Assembly: GCF_900112755.1 (NCBI RefSeq)
Contig: NZ_FOMW01000005.1
Span: 186,001 to 250,000 of the forward strand
Length of the DNA: 64,000 nucleotides
Origin: Sulfitobacter brevis
Lineage (GTDB): Bacteria; Pseudomonadota; Alphaproteobacteria; Rhodobacterales; Rhodobacteraceae
Reading direction: 5' to 3'
Shown: positions 18,472-27,922 of the stretch, piece by piece
Layout: each line of letters starts with the position of its first letter
Numbering within the stretch: position 1 is the stretch's first letter
Translations under genes and position numbers: made by a program
The notes under the pieces: model-generated
Database searches by the model: none
Told to the model about the DNA's origin: nothing
Seen by the model: only the letters and a program-made list of their open reading frames with translations

Positions 18472-21425
18472 TCCACATCCTCCGCATTGGCCGGGCTGGT
18501 ACCGTCCCATTCGCCAAAGCGTGAAAGCTGGTCATAATCGCCAGCCGCATCTTCGGTTTTGACCATCCGCCGCGCGGTAAAACCCTGCGTCGGGCTGAGG
18601 TAGCTGGCGATCAGGTCATGTAGCCCGGCCAAGACTTCGGCGGGGGGCTCGTCCTCCAATGGGGCGGGGATTTCCACAGGCTTCGCACCAAGCCCGATAA
18701 AGGCCGCGAGTGCGACGGGCGCGGGGCCGATCTCGGCGAAACTGCCCGCCTCAACCATCGCGGCTTCGATCAGCAATTGTTTGTCAAAGCTGCGCTGTTC
18801 TTTCGGGCTGGGCGGCGCGCCGGTCTTGTAGTCGTAGATCAGCACATCGCCGTATTCGGACTTGTCGATCCGATCGGCGATGCCATTGAGCGTAAAGCCG
18901 AGGTCGGGAAAGACATGTTTGCCGCGGGCAGCATTTTCGAACGCCACGGGGGTGGAGAAGGACTGCCGCCGCTTTTCATGCTCGATAAACCAGTCCGCAA
19001 CCCGTCCGATCCGCGCCAGCCACATGGCGCGAGCGGCGGGCCACGGCGCCTCTACCTCCAGCACTTCGGCGGCGATTTTCATCATGTTTTGTTTGGTCAG
19101 CAACGCCGGATCAGCGGTGGCGGATTTCACGAAGCGCTCCATGATTTCATGAAGGATAATGCCGCGCACTGGCGCGTCGGGCGATTGCACCAGCGGGCTG
19201 ATGCGCCGCAATTTAAGGCTATGGCGCGCGTAGATCGCATAAGGATCACGGATCAGGCGCTTGATCTCGGTCACCGAAAGCTCGCGCGGGCGGGCCGCGA
19301 CGGGCGGGCGCGGCGAGGGGCGGGGTGCGGGATCGGTGCGGGTGACCTGCTCAAGTGCGCGAACCTGATCAACCCAGACATCACCGCGGGCGCGCATCTG
19401 CTGCCACGCCTCCGGCCCCCCGGTTTGCGACAGCCCGCCCAGCAGGTTGCCCAAACGGTTCAGCCAGCGCGATGGCACGGTTTCGGCCTCGTCCGAGCGG
19501 ATCGCGCGGGTGAGCCAGACCTCACGTGCCGCAATCGCCTGTTGATAATCATGGGATGATAGTCCGATGCGACGCTCAGGCAAAAGAAGGCCCGCCTGCA
19601 GCCGCATCTGGCGGTTCAGCCATGGATCGGGGGGTGGCGCTTCGGGCCAGACCCCGTCATTCAACCCTCCCAAAATCACCAGGTCAGCACCTTGAACCCG
19701 CGCCTCCAGCGTACCCCAAACCATGATGTCGGGGCGCGGTGCATCGCGGTCGCGCACCTCGGCGCCTGACAGCAGGGCGCCGGCCAGATCGGCGTAGTCG
19801 GAGGCTGACATTTCGCCGCCATGTTCGGCATGGGCCGCGAGTTCGGCCATCACAGCAGCAGCCTTTTCGCCTGTCTTTTTTGCCCAAAGTTCGTGGTTTT
19901 CACCGCCTGCTTGACCTGCGGCTATGGCATTTGCCAAGCCAAGATGGCGCGCTGTCCAATCTGTCAGCAAAAGCGGACCGTGGATCTGATTGTCGGGAAA
20001 GATACCAGCAACCCAATCAGCCCATGCATTGAACGCCTGCGGCTCTTTCAATTTCGCGGCGATCTTGGCTGCGACACGCTGCACCCCTTCGGCGGAAGGG
20101 TACGGCAGGCCGTCTTTCCTGATCTGAAGTTCCAGCCGCTGGGTGTTAAGCAAATGGGCATTGCGGTCACTGCCGGAGTGGGTCAGCGGGTGCTTAAGCA
20201 ACGTCAGCAGAGCTTCGGCCCCGAGCTTAGTGCCAAACAGCCGCGCGACATGGCGCAAGAACCGCCCCGGAGGCGATAGGTGCAAAGGTGTGCCGGCGCT
20301 GTCATCAGGCAAGATGTCCCAACGGTCCAGCGCGGCGGTGACCTGCCGTGACAGCATCCGGTCCGGCGTGATCAGCGCAGCGGTCTGGCCATCCTCTACC
20401 GCTTGGCGCAGGCGCAGCGCGATGCTGAGAGCTTCGATACGCGGGGTCGGGGCTTCCAACAGGGTGAGGTCGGCAGTAGCACCCGCGAGGTTTTCAAGTG
20501 CGGGACCTTCGGTCAGCCATGCGTGGGTCACGGGTGCGGGGCGCAAGGACAGCGATACCAAAGCATTGCGCGGCGCGGAGTGGGGCGCGGTCTCGGTCCA
20601 AGGGGTGACTTGCGCGCGGGACAGATCAAGCGCTTTCATCAAATGGCGAAAGCGGTATTGCGGGTGATCCTCGGACAAAAGCTCGCGGTCGAGATCGGCC
20701 CAGACCGCCGTGGGCATGTCAAAATCGAAACCGGGCAGGATGATCGCGCCCTGCGGCAGCCGTGCGACGGCCTGCATCAACATCGACGTCGTGCCGCGCG
20801 ATCCGGTGGACCCCGCCAGTATGATCGGGTGCTGCGGCGGCGACTCATCCCAATGGGTGATGATTCGGCTGATCAGTTGCCTTTGCCGCGCTTCGGTGTC
20901 GGGTTCGGTGATGGTGTGCGCCAAATAGCGCTGGGCGATCTCCAGAAAGGTCCGCGCCCGCTGCCAATGGCCGGATTGGTCGCTGACATCCAGATCGGCA
21001 ATCGCATCCGCTGACACACCTTCGCCCTGCATCTCGTCGATCAAGCTCGCCAGACTATCAGACAGTGCATAAAGCGAGGCACGCGGCGCGAGGCTGCTAT
21101 CGGTATCGAGCAGTTTTGATACCAGCTGGATCAATGCCAACCGGCGGCGCAGGGCAGGGGTGGCGGGCGGCAGGGTGACGTTCGGCACCAGCGTGTCGAG
21201 TTGGGTCAGCAAGCGGATGCGCGGCAGAAATCCCGCCGGTCCCGCATCAAAAAGATCGCGCATGCGACGCGCCATGCGGCGGGTGTTAACAATCAGATCG
21301 ACCCGCGCCATCGCCTCGGGGGGCTGGCCTTCCAAGCGGCTGTGCAATCCGGTGATCAAAGCCTTGGGGAAATCCACGCCGGGGGCGAGGCCGAAGAGAC
21401 GGGGGGCATCGGACGGCTTAAACAT
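18468..21425 (-). CDS. addB: Double-strand break repair protein AddB (alphaproteobacterial type)
   Basis: AddB is the partner of AddA; it has an inactive-helicase-like body and a C-terminal nuclease domain. The 985 residues start MFKPSDAPRLFGLAPGVDFPKALI. They contain ILAGSTGSRGTTSMLMQAVA in the Walker A region, DLVILGGLNDGVWPE, and a C-terminal PD-(D/E)XK core with GIADRID and DVLIYDYKTG. The start lies within the last bases of the upstream nucleotidyltransferase gene (eight-base overlap), supporting coupling. An upstream extension of 18 codons was rejected. Confidence 0.95.
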   Translation of the reverse strand: MFKPSDAPRLFGLAPGVDFPKALITGLHSRLEGQPPEAMARVDLIVNTRRMARRMRDLFDAGPAGFLPRIRLLTQLDTLVPNVTLPPATPALRRRLALIQLVSKLLDTDSSLAPRASLYALSDSLASLIDEMQGEGVSADAIADLDVSDQSGHWQRARTFLEIAQRYLAHTITEPDTEARQRQLISRIITHWDESPPQHPIILAGSTGSRGTTSMLMQAVARLPQGAIILPGFDFDMPTAVWADLDRELLSEDHPQYRFRHLMKALDLSRAQVTPWTETAPHSAPRNALVSLSLRPAPVTHAWLTEGPALENLAGATADLTLLEAPTPRIEALSIALRLRQAVEDGQTAALITPDRMLSRQVTAALDRWDILPDDSAGTPLHLSPPGRFLRHVARLFGTKLGAEALLTLLKHPLTHSGSDRNAHLLNTQRLELQIRKDGLPYPSAEGVQRVAAKIAAKLKEPQAFNAWADWVAGIFPDNQIHGPLLLTDWTARHLGLANAIAAGQAGGENHELWAKKTGEKAAAVMAELAAHAEHGGEMSASDYADLAGALLSGAEVRDRDAPRPDIMVWGTLEARVQGADLVILGGLNDGVWPEAPPPDPWLNRQMRLQAGLLLPERRIGLSSHDYQQAIAAREVWLTRAIRSDEAETVPSRWLNRLGNLLGGLSQTGGPEAWQQMRARGDVWVDQVRALEQVTRTDPAPRPSPRPPVAARPRELSVTEIKRLIRDPYAIYARHSLKLRRISPLVQSPDAPVRGIILHEIMERFVKSATADPALLTKQNMMKIAAEVLEVEAPWPAARAMWLARIGRVADWFIEHEKRRQSFSTPVAFENAARGKHVFPDLGFTLNGIADRIDKSEYGDVLIYDYKTGAPPSPKEQRSFDKQLLIEAAMVEAGSFAEIGPAPVALAAFIGLGAKPVEIPAPLEDEPPAEVLAGLHDLIASYLSPTQGFTARRMVKTEDAAGDYDQLSRFGEWDGTSPANAEDVE

Positions 21426-22110
21426 TCTGTGCCGCCAACATATCTTCGGCGAGTTTGATGCCGTCGGGATGGCCCACATCGCACCAGTTGCCGGGGTAAA
21501 TCAGGCCGTACAAACGCTGGCTTTGCAGTATCCGGTCCCACAAGACGTTGAGAGAGAACTTCGAGGCGTCAATTTCAGCAAGCAGATCAGTTTTGATAAT
21601 CTGGACCCCACCATAGATCACGCCGGGCCCACGTTGCAGCCGCCCGTCTTCACCGATGATAAAGTCGCCCGTGCCGGCATGCCCGACCGCCTGCGCCAGC
21701 GGCACCGAGATCAGCAGTGCATCCATTTTCAAGGGCTGCCAAGCGCGGGCCAGCAAGCTTAGCGGGTTGGGGCCAGCCCAGATCGCATCGGTATTGGTGG
21801 TGAACACCGGTCCGTCCCCGAGCAGCGGCAAGGCATTGCGCAGCCCGCCGCCGGTTTCCAGAATCTCGGGTGTCTCTACCAGCGTTTGAACGCCGCGCTT
21901 TTCCAAAAGGCCCTGCAACACTTGCGGCTTGTAGTGCAAATTAGCCACGACCTTCGTAAGCCCCGCCGCGCCTACCAGATCGAGCGTGTGATCAATGAGC
22001 GTTTTGCCAGCGACCTCGATCATCGGTTTCGGCTGGTTCAGGGTCAAATCTTTCATACGCGTGCCGAAGCCTGCGGCAAACATCATCACGGCGCTGGGGT
22101 GGTTATGCAT
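21418..22110 (-). CDS. murU: Nucleotidyltransferase, probable N-acetylmuramate 1-phosphate uridylyltransferase
   Basis: A 230-residue sugar-1-phosphate nucleotidyltransferase with the signature MMFAAGFGTRMKDLTLNQPKPMIEVAGKTLIDHTLD and metal/substrate motifs TNTDAIW and PGNWCDVGHPDG. Next to an AmgK-like kinase it fits MurU, which makes UDP-N-acetylmuramate in the peptidoglycan recycling bypass. The assignment relies on this pairing. The start at 22110 overlaps the kinase end by 25 bases; an ATG at 22086 would also work. The specificity could also be for another sugar phosphate. Confidence 0.8.
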   Translation of the reverse strand: MHNHPSAVMMFAAGFGTRMKDLTLNQPKPMIEVAGKTLIDHTLDLVGAAGLTKVVANLHYKPQVLQGLLEKRGVQTLVETPEILETGGGLRNALPLLGDGPVFTTNTDAIWAGPNPLSLLARAWQPLKMDALLISVPLAQAVGHAGTGDFIIGEDGRLQRGPGVIYGGVQIIKTDLLAEIDASKFSLNVLWDRILQSQRLYGLIYPGNWCDVGHPDGIKLAEDMLAAQNV

Positions 22111-23090
22111 TGGCGTCTCAGATGCTCCAGATTTTCGGGGGTCGGCGGTGGCAGGTGGGTGTGGATGAAAGCGGCGAGGCCACCCAGATCTGGGTGGTTC
22201 AGGTTTTGCAGAACATAGCCCCAAACGCGCGGGATCATGTCGATGTAATGCGGTTTGCCATCGCGTATGCCAAGCCGCGCAAATATGCCAAGGATCCGCA
22301 GATTGCGCTGGGCACCAAGGATCGCATAGGCGCGGGTAAATGCGGCAGGGTCGGCACCCGATTGCGCGAGGTAGTAAGACACCACTGCGGTTTGGATATC
22401 TGCTGGCACATCGCGCCGCGCGTCTTGCAAAATCGATACCAGATCATAGGCCGGATGCCCCAATAGCGCATCTTGGAAATCCAGCAAGCCAACCTGCGCA
22501 ACGCCGTGCCTTTGTGGCAACCACAGCAGGTTTTCGGCATGGAAATCGCGCAGGATCGGGACAGCGGGCGCGGCGGCCACCTCCGCAGCGAGCGGTGCAA
22601 AGACCTCGCCGAACTGTTCAGCGGCCTCGGGCGAGGGGGCGTACCAGTCAAAGGCAATCCCGCTCATCTCGGTCAACCAAGTCGCGTCGCAGGCAGGCAG
22701 GGCAATCGGGTCGGCACGGTGCAGGTGCACAAGCGCATCGGTCGCCGCGCAGTACAGCGGCATCTGTTGATCAGATGCTTGCGCCATGAGACGGGCAAAT
22801 AATGCATCGCCCAAATCTTCGATCAGCAGAAAACCGTTTTCGACATCCATTTCAAAAAGGCGCGGGGCGCTGAGGCCAATGGCGACGAGATATTCTGCTA
22901 TGCGCACAAAGGGCCGCACGTCTTCGCCCTTTTCTGGCGGCGCATCCATGAGGATTACGGTTGAGCCATCCGGACGTGTCAGGCGGTCATACCGACGGTT
23001 GGACGCATCTCCGGCGATGACGGTACGCTGCGCATCAATCCAGCCGGTCGTGGCCAAAAACGCTTGGGCGAGAGCGGCGCGATCGGTCAT
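22086..23090 (-). CDS. amgK: Aminoglycoside-phosphotransferase-fold sugar kinase, probable N-acetylmuramate/N-acetylglucosamine kinase
   Basis: The 334 residues have the APH kinase fold: AGDASNRRYDRL in the nucleotide-binding lobe, LLIEDLGD at the hinge, the catalytic RDFHAEN at 181-187 and the metal-binding DFQD at 204-207. AmgK phosphorylates the anomeric position of MurNAc/GlcNAc for recycling into UDP-MurNAc. The next gene, a nucleotidyltransferase, is its usual partner. The start at 23090 forms an ATGA overlap with the tsaE stop, so I rejected the frame extension to 23246. Confidence 0.83.
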   Translation of the reverse strand: MTDRAALAQAFLATTGWIDAQRTVIAGDASNRRYDRLTRPDGSTVILMDAPPEKGEDVRPFVRIAEYLVAIGLSAPRLFEMDVENGFLLIEDLGDALFARLMAQASDQQMPLYCAATDALVHLHRADPIALPACDATWLTEMSGIAFDWYAPSPEAAEQFGEVFAPLAAEVAAAPAVPILRDFHAENLLWLPQRHGVAQVGLLDFQDALLGHPAYDLVSILQDARRDVPADIQTAVVSYYLAQSGADPAAFTRAYAILGAQRNLRILGIFARLGIRDGKPHYIDMIPRVWGYVLQNLNHPDLGGLAAFIHTHLPPPTPENLEHLRRQCITTPAP

Positions 23091-23563
23091 TGGGTGTGCC
23101 ATTCTGTCAGGCGCAGGGTCCACGCGGAGTCCTGCCATGTCAGCGTCATTTGACGCGCTTCGGCATCGGTCAGATGATCTAGATGCACAGCCAGCGCGCG
23201 TTGTGGCATTAGCGACCCCAAGCGGTCTGGCCATTCCACCAGACAAATTGCTGTGTCAAAAGCTTCCAGCAGGCCAAGCTCTTCGACCTCGTTCACCGAA
23301 GTCAGCCGGTAAAGATCGCTGTGCCAGATTTCGCCCTTTGTCGTTTCATAGGTCTGCACCAAGGTGAAGGTCGGCGAGGGGATATCTTCGGGGGTGGCTA
23401 GCAACGACCGGATGAGGCTGCGGCAAAAATGGGTTTTGCCCGCACCGACATCACCGCTGAGCAAAACCACATCACCCTGCGCCAGCACACCGCCAAGGGC
23501 GCGGGCAAACTGCGCGGTTTCTTCGGCATTCTGAAAGGTCTGGGAAATTTTGTGTTCGGACAT
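23087..23563 (-). CDS. tsaE: tRNA threonylcarbamoyladenosine biosynthesis protein TsaE
   Basis: TsaE is the ATPase of the complex that makes the t6A modification at position 37 of ANN-decoding tRNAs. The 158 residues have Walker A GDVGAGKT at 37-44, the switch region SPTFTLVQTYET, and IWHSDLYRL and LVEWPDRLG motifs. It overlaps the kinase gene by four bases. The order tsaE-amgK-murU-addB-addA is what I would expect in Rhodobacteraceae. Confidence 0.95.
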   Translation of the reverse strand: MSEHKISQTFQNAEETAQFARALGGVLAQGDVVLLSGDVGAGKTHFCRSLIRSLLATPEDIPSPTFTLVQTYETTKGEIWHSDLYRLTSVNEVEELGLLEAFDTAICLVEWPDRLGSLMPQRALAVHLDHLTDAEARQMTLTWQDSAWTLRLTEWHTQ

Positions 23564-23610
23564 GGGGCATGGTTACCGCTGCCCCAGAACAAAAACAATC
23601 CGGTGCTGGC

Positions 23611-25128
23611 TTAATCAGCGGAGATCAGGCCCTTTTCGGCATATTCGCCCGCCCGTTCGGTCGCGGGCCGAAACCGTACCAATGTCGCACCCGACGGCAG
23701 ACTGGAAACCGTGCACTGAACGGCAGAACTGTCATCGAAATCAATCGCCATCGACAGACTTTGGCGCCCGCCACGGTGACCAACAAAGCAGGAGATTTCG
23801 CTCCAGTCCGGCCCATCACACGACCGTCCCCGCCACAGAGCGATGGCATCTGCGATGGTCACATCGGAGAAGGCAGAATCCGGTTGGTGCTGCCACATTT
23901 TTTGATAGGCGGCATTGCTGAGGCTCAGCACGCCGGAAGCGGTAAAGACGACCAATCCATCGTGCATCGAATCCAGCAAGATCTGGTTCTGCTCAAGCTC
24001 GGCGCGGAAATTGCGGGTCAGGGCAACCTCGGCAGTGATATCTTCGATCAGAAAAGCAGTGGCGCCGTCGGGGTGCGGACGTCCGGTAACTGTAAAGGTC
24101 TGGCCATTCTCAAGCGTCCATGTCTCGCGGTACTGTCCATCGCTTGCCTTTGCGATCACATCTGAAATTTCCTGCCGCCATGTACGGTAGTTCTTCGGCT
24201 CGGGCATGCGGCGGTTCTCTCGCAACTGGTCAAAGAACGACACGATCGAAGGGCGTACACTGAGAAACTGCGCCGACAGGCAGGTGAGGTCGACCAGAGC
24301 AGGATTGAACAGGACCAACTGCCCTTTACGATCAAATATTGCCAGACCGGTGCTGAGGTGGGCAAAGGAATTTGCCAGCGTTTGGACGAAGTTTCGCTGC
24401 GCCCTCTCGGCTGCAACGACAGATGAAATGCAGGTCGCGTGATGAATAGTGACGGCGCCAACATTAACCTTGGTGACCTGATACCAGTCCGGTTTTCCCG
24501 GCGTGGCGGACTCGAGCGGGTAACGGTCGGGGTTTGAGGTATCGGCTGCCTTGAAGAGTAATTCAGCCGGATTGGCCTGCGCGCCCAGTACCGATTTATG
24601 CAGGGCGTCATATGCCCTGTTCGACCAGCACAGTGCGCCCGCTTCGTCCAGATGCCAGACGGGGCCAGGGGCGGTATCGCACGTAGCCTGCAGGGCCTCG
24701 AATTCCGTTGGCGGCACCAACGCGGGCCGAGCCTTTGTTGGCGCGCTGGCTTTATCCAAGGTGACCCAACAAAAATCACCCCGCCACCCGATTGAGACCT
24801 GCTGCGGGGCAGCAGGATCGTTGGCAAAGAGTGTGAGCGGGCCGTCGTGGGCAGCATCGGCGTGGTGCGGAAAATCCGGAAAACGGTCTGATAATAGGTT
24901 GCGCAAATCATCCCAGACATGAGTGCCGGGTGCGAGGGAGAAAGCCCGCAGCGCTGTTTCGTTACCGTGGTGGAGCACACCTTGATCGAATAAGAGGGCC
25001 AAGGGTTCGGGCTGTTGAATCTGCGGCAGGGCAGCGCGCTTCCAGAAGGTCGGGAGACCCATCGTTACCAGCACGATCGATAAGCCTGCGATGCAGATCA
25101 CAAGCAGGACTTCGGTTAACGGCAACAC
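23611..25128 (-). CDS. PAS-domain protein without a kinase domain
   Basis: The 505 residues begin with one membrane segment (EVLLVICIAGLSIVLVTMGLPTFW). Three PAS-like units follow, near 145-230 (TAPGPVWHLDEAGALCWSNRAYDAL), 255-375 (LSTGLAIFDRKGQLVLFNPALVDL) and 385-490 (DSMHDGLVVFTASGVLSLSNAAYQKMW). There is no histidine-kinase H-box, ATPase, GGDEF or other output domain, and the chain ends soon after the last PAS. It lies 87 bases after regB on the same strand, so it may be co-transcribed with the redox sensor. The function is not known to me; it may be a truncated or kinase-lacking sensor that works through a partner. Confidence 0.82.
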   Translation of the reverse strand: MLPLTEVLLVICIAGLSIVLVTMGLPTFWKRAALPQIQQPEPLALLFDQGVLHHGNETALRAFSLAPGTHVWDDLRNLLSDRFPDFPHHADAAHDGPLTLFANDPAAPQQVSIGWRGDFCWVTLDKASAPTKARPALVPPTEFEALQATCDTAPGPVWHLDEAGALCWSNRAYDALHKSVLGAQANPAELLFKAADTSNPDRYPLESATPGKPDWYQVTKVNVGAVTIHHATCISSVVAAERAQRNFVQTLANSFAHLSTGLAIFDRKGQLVLFNPALVDLTCLSAQFLSVRPSIVSFFDQLRENRRMPEPKNYRTWRQEISDVIAKASDGQYRETWTLENGQTFTVTGRPHPDGATAFLIEDITAEVALTRNFRAELEQNQILLDSMHDGLVVFTASGVLSLSNAAYQKMWQHQPDSAFSDVTIADAIALWRGRSCDGPDWSEISCFVGHRGGRQSLSMAIDFDDSSAVQCTVSSLPSGATLVRFRPATERAGEYAEKGLISAD

Positions 25129-25215
25129 AGCAGCACCCTTTCGGCAGGATTAATTTTTACCGATTTTTAGCTACTTATATTAACGTCAGGTTAATTTTTG
25201 AGGCGCAGCCGGGGC

Positions 25216-26589
25216 TTAAAGCGTGAAGCGGGCGTTTGCCCCTAAAGGTCGCGTCATCTCTTCAGGAGTAGCTTCCAACTGGTGACGTGGCCAACTGACT
25301 TGCACAATTGCGCCGGAAGACGCGTGCCCGCCGCGCTCCTGCATCTCATTGGCGAAACGCAGGGTGGCGCCAGAACGCTCCAGCAAGGTCTTGGCAATAA
25401 AAAGACCCAGCCCCATGCCTTCGTATTCAGGGCGGATACCGGAAACCGGAAAGCCAGTGCGGCGGCGCACGAAAGGATCGCCGATGCGCCCCAGCATTTG
25501 CGGCGGAAAGCCAGGGCCGTCGTCAATGATCCGAACGGTGATTTCGCGGGTATCCCAACCTGCCTCGACCCAGATCTGACCTGCGGCAAAATCCACCGCG
25601 TTCTGGATCAGGTTGCGCAGCCCGTGAATGATCTCGGGTTTGCGCTGGATCATCGGCTGTGCCCCGTTCGTAAGATGCACAAGGTGCACCTGCTTGCCCC
25701 GCTCCATATGCGGCTCGGCGGATTCCAGAATTACAGTCTCCAGAGGCGCTTGGCGAAGCTGCAAATCGTCTTTGCCAGAACGACCCATATCGCGCAAAAT
25801 ATCGCGGCACCGGTCTGCCTGATCGCGGATCAAAGCGGCGTCTTCGGCCAGCTCGGGTTGGTCTTTGAGATCACTCAACAGCTCCGCACTCGCCAGCTTG
25901 ATCGTCGCCAGCGGTGTGCCTAACTCATGCGCGGCAGCGGCGACAACACCGCCGAGATCGGTAAGCTTTTGCTCGCGTGCCAGTGCCATCTGTGTCGCCG
26001 CCAACGCATCGGCCATCGAATGGATTTCCGAGGTAACGCGGCGCGAATAGGCACTGGTAAAGATGATCGCGATGATCAGCGCAATCCAATGGCCAAACAC
26101 AAATAGGCTGGGAATGCGCAGGACATCGCCGGCTTCGGTGATCAACGGATGATGCCAACTGGCCAAAACGGTGACGATCACGATCGCCACACTGCATAGC
26201 ACCAGCGTAGAACGTAGGCTGAGCGCCGCCGCAGAAATAGTGACCGGCCCCAAGAGCAACAGCGCGAAAGGGTTGTGCAGCCCGCCAGTGAGAAACAGCA
26301 AAAATCCCAATTGCAGCAGGTCAAACAGGATCATCGCGAGGTTTTCACGCTCGGAGAGACGCTTGTTCTCAGGGAAGATAAATGTCGCGATCAGGTTGCC
26401 GATGACCGACGCACCGACCGCAAAAAGGCACAAGCCAAGATCAAGCTGCAGACGATAGAAAACTTCGGCCACCGCGATGGCGATCAACTGCCCGCAGATC
26501 GCGAACCACCGCAAAAGGATGATGGTACGCAGCCTGATCCAGTTGGCCCGCGGGCGGGCGCCGAACGGTCTGATGGTCGCCTGCGTCAT
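25216..26589 (-). CDS. regB: Redox sensor histidine kinase RegB (PrrB/ActS)
   Basis: RegB senses the redox state of the respiratory chain and phosphorylates RegA, controlling energy-generating and fixation pathways. The 457 residues have six membrane segments with the quinone-responsive GGLHNPF at 102-108. The H-box is HELGTPLATI with H221. The position of the redox-active cysteine of the family is C261 in DRCRDILRDMG. The ATPase motifs NLIQNAVDFA, DDGPGFP and GMGLGLFIAKTLLE are intact. It diverges from senC-regA across 98 bases, the classic arrangement. All key residues are present. Confidence 0.96.
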   Translation of the reverse strand: MTQATIRPFGARPRANWIRLRTIILLRWFAICGQLIAIAVAEVFYRLQLDLGLCLFAVGASVIGNLIATFIFPENKRLSERENLAMILFDLLQLGFLLFLTGGLHNPFALLLLGPVTISAAALSLRSTLVLCSVAIVIVTVLASWHHPLITEAGDVLRIPSLFVFGHWIALIIAIIFTSAYSRRVTSEIHSMADALAATQMALAREQKLTDLGGVVAAAAHELGTPLATIKLASAELLSDLKDQPELAEDAALIRDQADRCRDILRDMGRSGKDDLQLRQAPLETVILESAEPHMERGKQVHLVHLTNGAQPMIQRKPEIIHGLRNLIQNAVDFAAGQIWVEAGWDTREITVRIIDDGPGFPPQMLGRIGDPFVRRRTGFPVSGIRPEYEGMGLGLFIAKTLLERSGATLRFANEMQERGGHASSGAIVQVSWPRHQLEATPEEMTRPLGANARFTL

Positions 26590-26687
26590 CTGCGCACCTT
26601 TGGATCATTGCCTGTTGTGTCCGCTCCGTTCTAGCGTAGTTCTGCGCCCAACCGCGATCAAGGCGCCAAAGCGCGCAGGAGACTTCG

Positions 26688-27302
26688 ATGAACCGTTCCT
26701 TTGCCATTCTTGCCGCCGTCTCGGTAGTGCTTTTCCTTGCCGTCACAGCATGGTTCGTCTTTCGCGCCCCGGGTGGCGACCAGTTTGCGCAATGCAGATC
26801 GTCGACAGTGGCGGGCGGCGATTTGGGCGGCCCGTTCGAATTGGTGAACGCCAACGGCGAAACGGTGACCGACAAGGATGTGATCACCGAACCTACATTG
26901 CTGTACTTTGGCTATACCTATTGCCCCGATGTCTGCCCGCTGGACGTGGACCGCAACGCGCAAGCCGTCGAGATCCTTGAGGAGCGAGGCCAGAGCGTTG
27001 TGCCCGTTTTCATCACCGTTGATCCGGCCCGCGACACCCCCGAAGTTGTGGGTGACTTTGCGGCCAACATGCATCCGCGGATGATCGGGTTGACCGGATC
27101 GCCGGAGCAGGTGAAAGCCGCCAGCGCCGCCTACCGCACCTATTACAAAGCCCACCCCGCGACAGATGGTGAATACCTCGTCGACCATTCGACATTCAGC
27201 TATCTGGTGCTGCCTGAGTATGGTTTTGTCGACTATTTCCGCCGCGAATTGCGACCAGAGCAAATGGCCGACACAATCGGATGTTTCGTCGATCAGTCAT
27301 GA
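26688..27302 (+). CDS. senC: SCO1/SenC/PrrC family protein
   Basis: A 204-residue membrane-anchored thioredoxin-fold protein involved in copper delivery to cytochrome oxidase and in redox signalling. The N-terminal anchor (SFAILAAVSVVLFLAVTAWFVF) is followed by the copper/redox motif C79xxxC83 in YTYCPDVCPLD, by ITVDPARDTPEVVGDF, and by the conserved histidine in LVDHSTFSYLV. It lies between divergent regB and co-directional regA, as in Rhodobacter. Confidence 0.95.
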   Translation: MNRSFAILAAVSVVLFLAVTAWFVFRAPGGDQFAQCRSSTVAGGDLGGPFELVNANGETVTDKDVITEPTLLYFGYTYCPDVCPLDVDRNAQAVEILEERGQSVVPVFITVDPARDTPEVVGDFAANMHPRMIGLTGSPEQVKAASAAYRTYYKAHPATDGEYLVDHSTFSYLVLPEYGFVDYFRRELRPEQMADTIGCFVDQS

Positions 27303-27367
27303 TGTTTGACGCCGTGGGTCTGTGTCGCCTACTTATAGGTGTCAGTAAAAGGTGAGGGCCGGAGTTG

Positions 27368-27919
27368 ATGGGCGATGATGAGCTAGATCTCGGGCCGGAC
27401 CGGACGCTTTTACTGGTGGACGATGATGAGCCGTTTCTGCGGCGTTTGGCCAAGGCAATGGAAAAGCGCGGCTTTGAAGTCGAGACAGCCGGATCGGTTG
27501 TCGCGGGCCGTGCCATCGCGACCGCGCGGCCCCCGGCCTATGCCGTGGTGGACCTGCGGCTTGAGGATGGCAACGGGCTTGATGTGGTCGAGGTGTTGCG
27601 CGAGAAACGCGCCGATGCGCGCGTGGTTGTGCTGACCGGATATGGCGCAATTGCCACGGCGGTTGCAGCGGTCAAGATCGGCGCCACAGACTACCTCTCC
27701 AAGCCTGCCGATGCCAATGACATCACCAATGCGTTGCTGGCGACTGGGGCCAACCTGCCGCCGCCTCCCGACAATCCGATGAGCGCGGATCGGGTGCGCT
27801 GGGAGCATATCCAGCGGGTTTATGAGCTGTGTGATCGCAATGTCTCGGAAACCGCGCGGCGGTTGAACATGCACCGACGCACGCTGCAACGGATACTGGC
27901 AAAGCGCTCGCCGCAGTAG
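27368..27919 (+). CDS. regA: Redox response regulator RegA (PrrA/ActR)
   Basis: A 183-residue response regulator: receiver domain with the acidic DDD at 18-20, phosphoacceptor D62 in YAVVDLRLEDGNG, VLTGYGAIATAV and the KPAD lysine, a proline-rich linker (LPPPPDNP), and a Fis-type HTH, NVSETARRLNMHRRTLQRILAKR. The HTH is nearly invariant in the family. I chose the ATG at 27368; the TTG just before it is too close to GGAG. It is downstream of senC and convergent with the hemerythrin-like gene, only three bases away. Confidence 0.97.
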   Translation: MGDDELDLGPDRTLLLVDDDEPFLRRLAKAMEKRGFEVETAGSVVAGRAIATARPPAYAVVDLRLEDGNGLDVVEVLREKRADARVVVLTGYGAIATAVAAVKIGATDYLSKPADANDITNALLATGANLPPPPDNPMSADRVRWEHIQRVYELCDRNVSETARRLNMHRRTLQRILAKRSPQ

Positions 27920-27922
27920 ACA

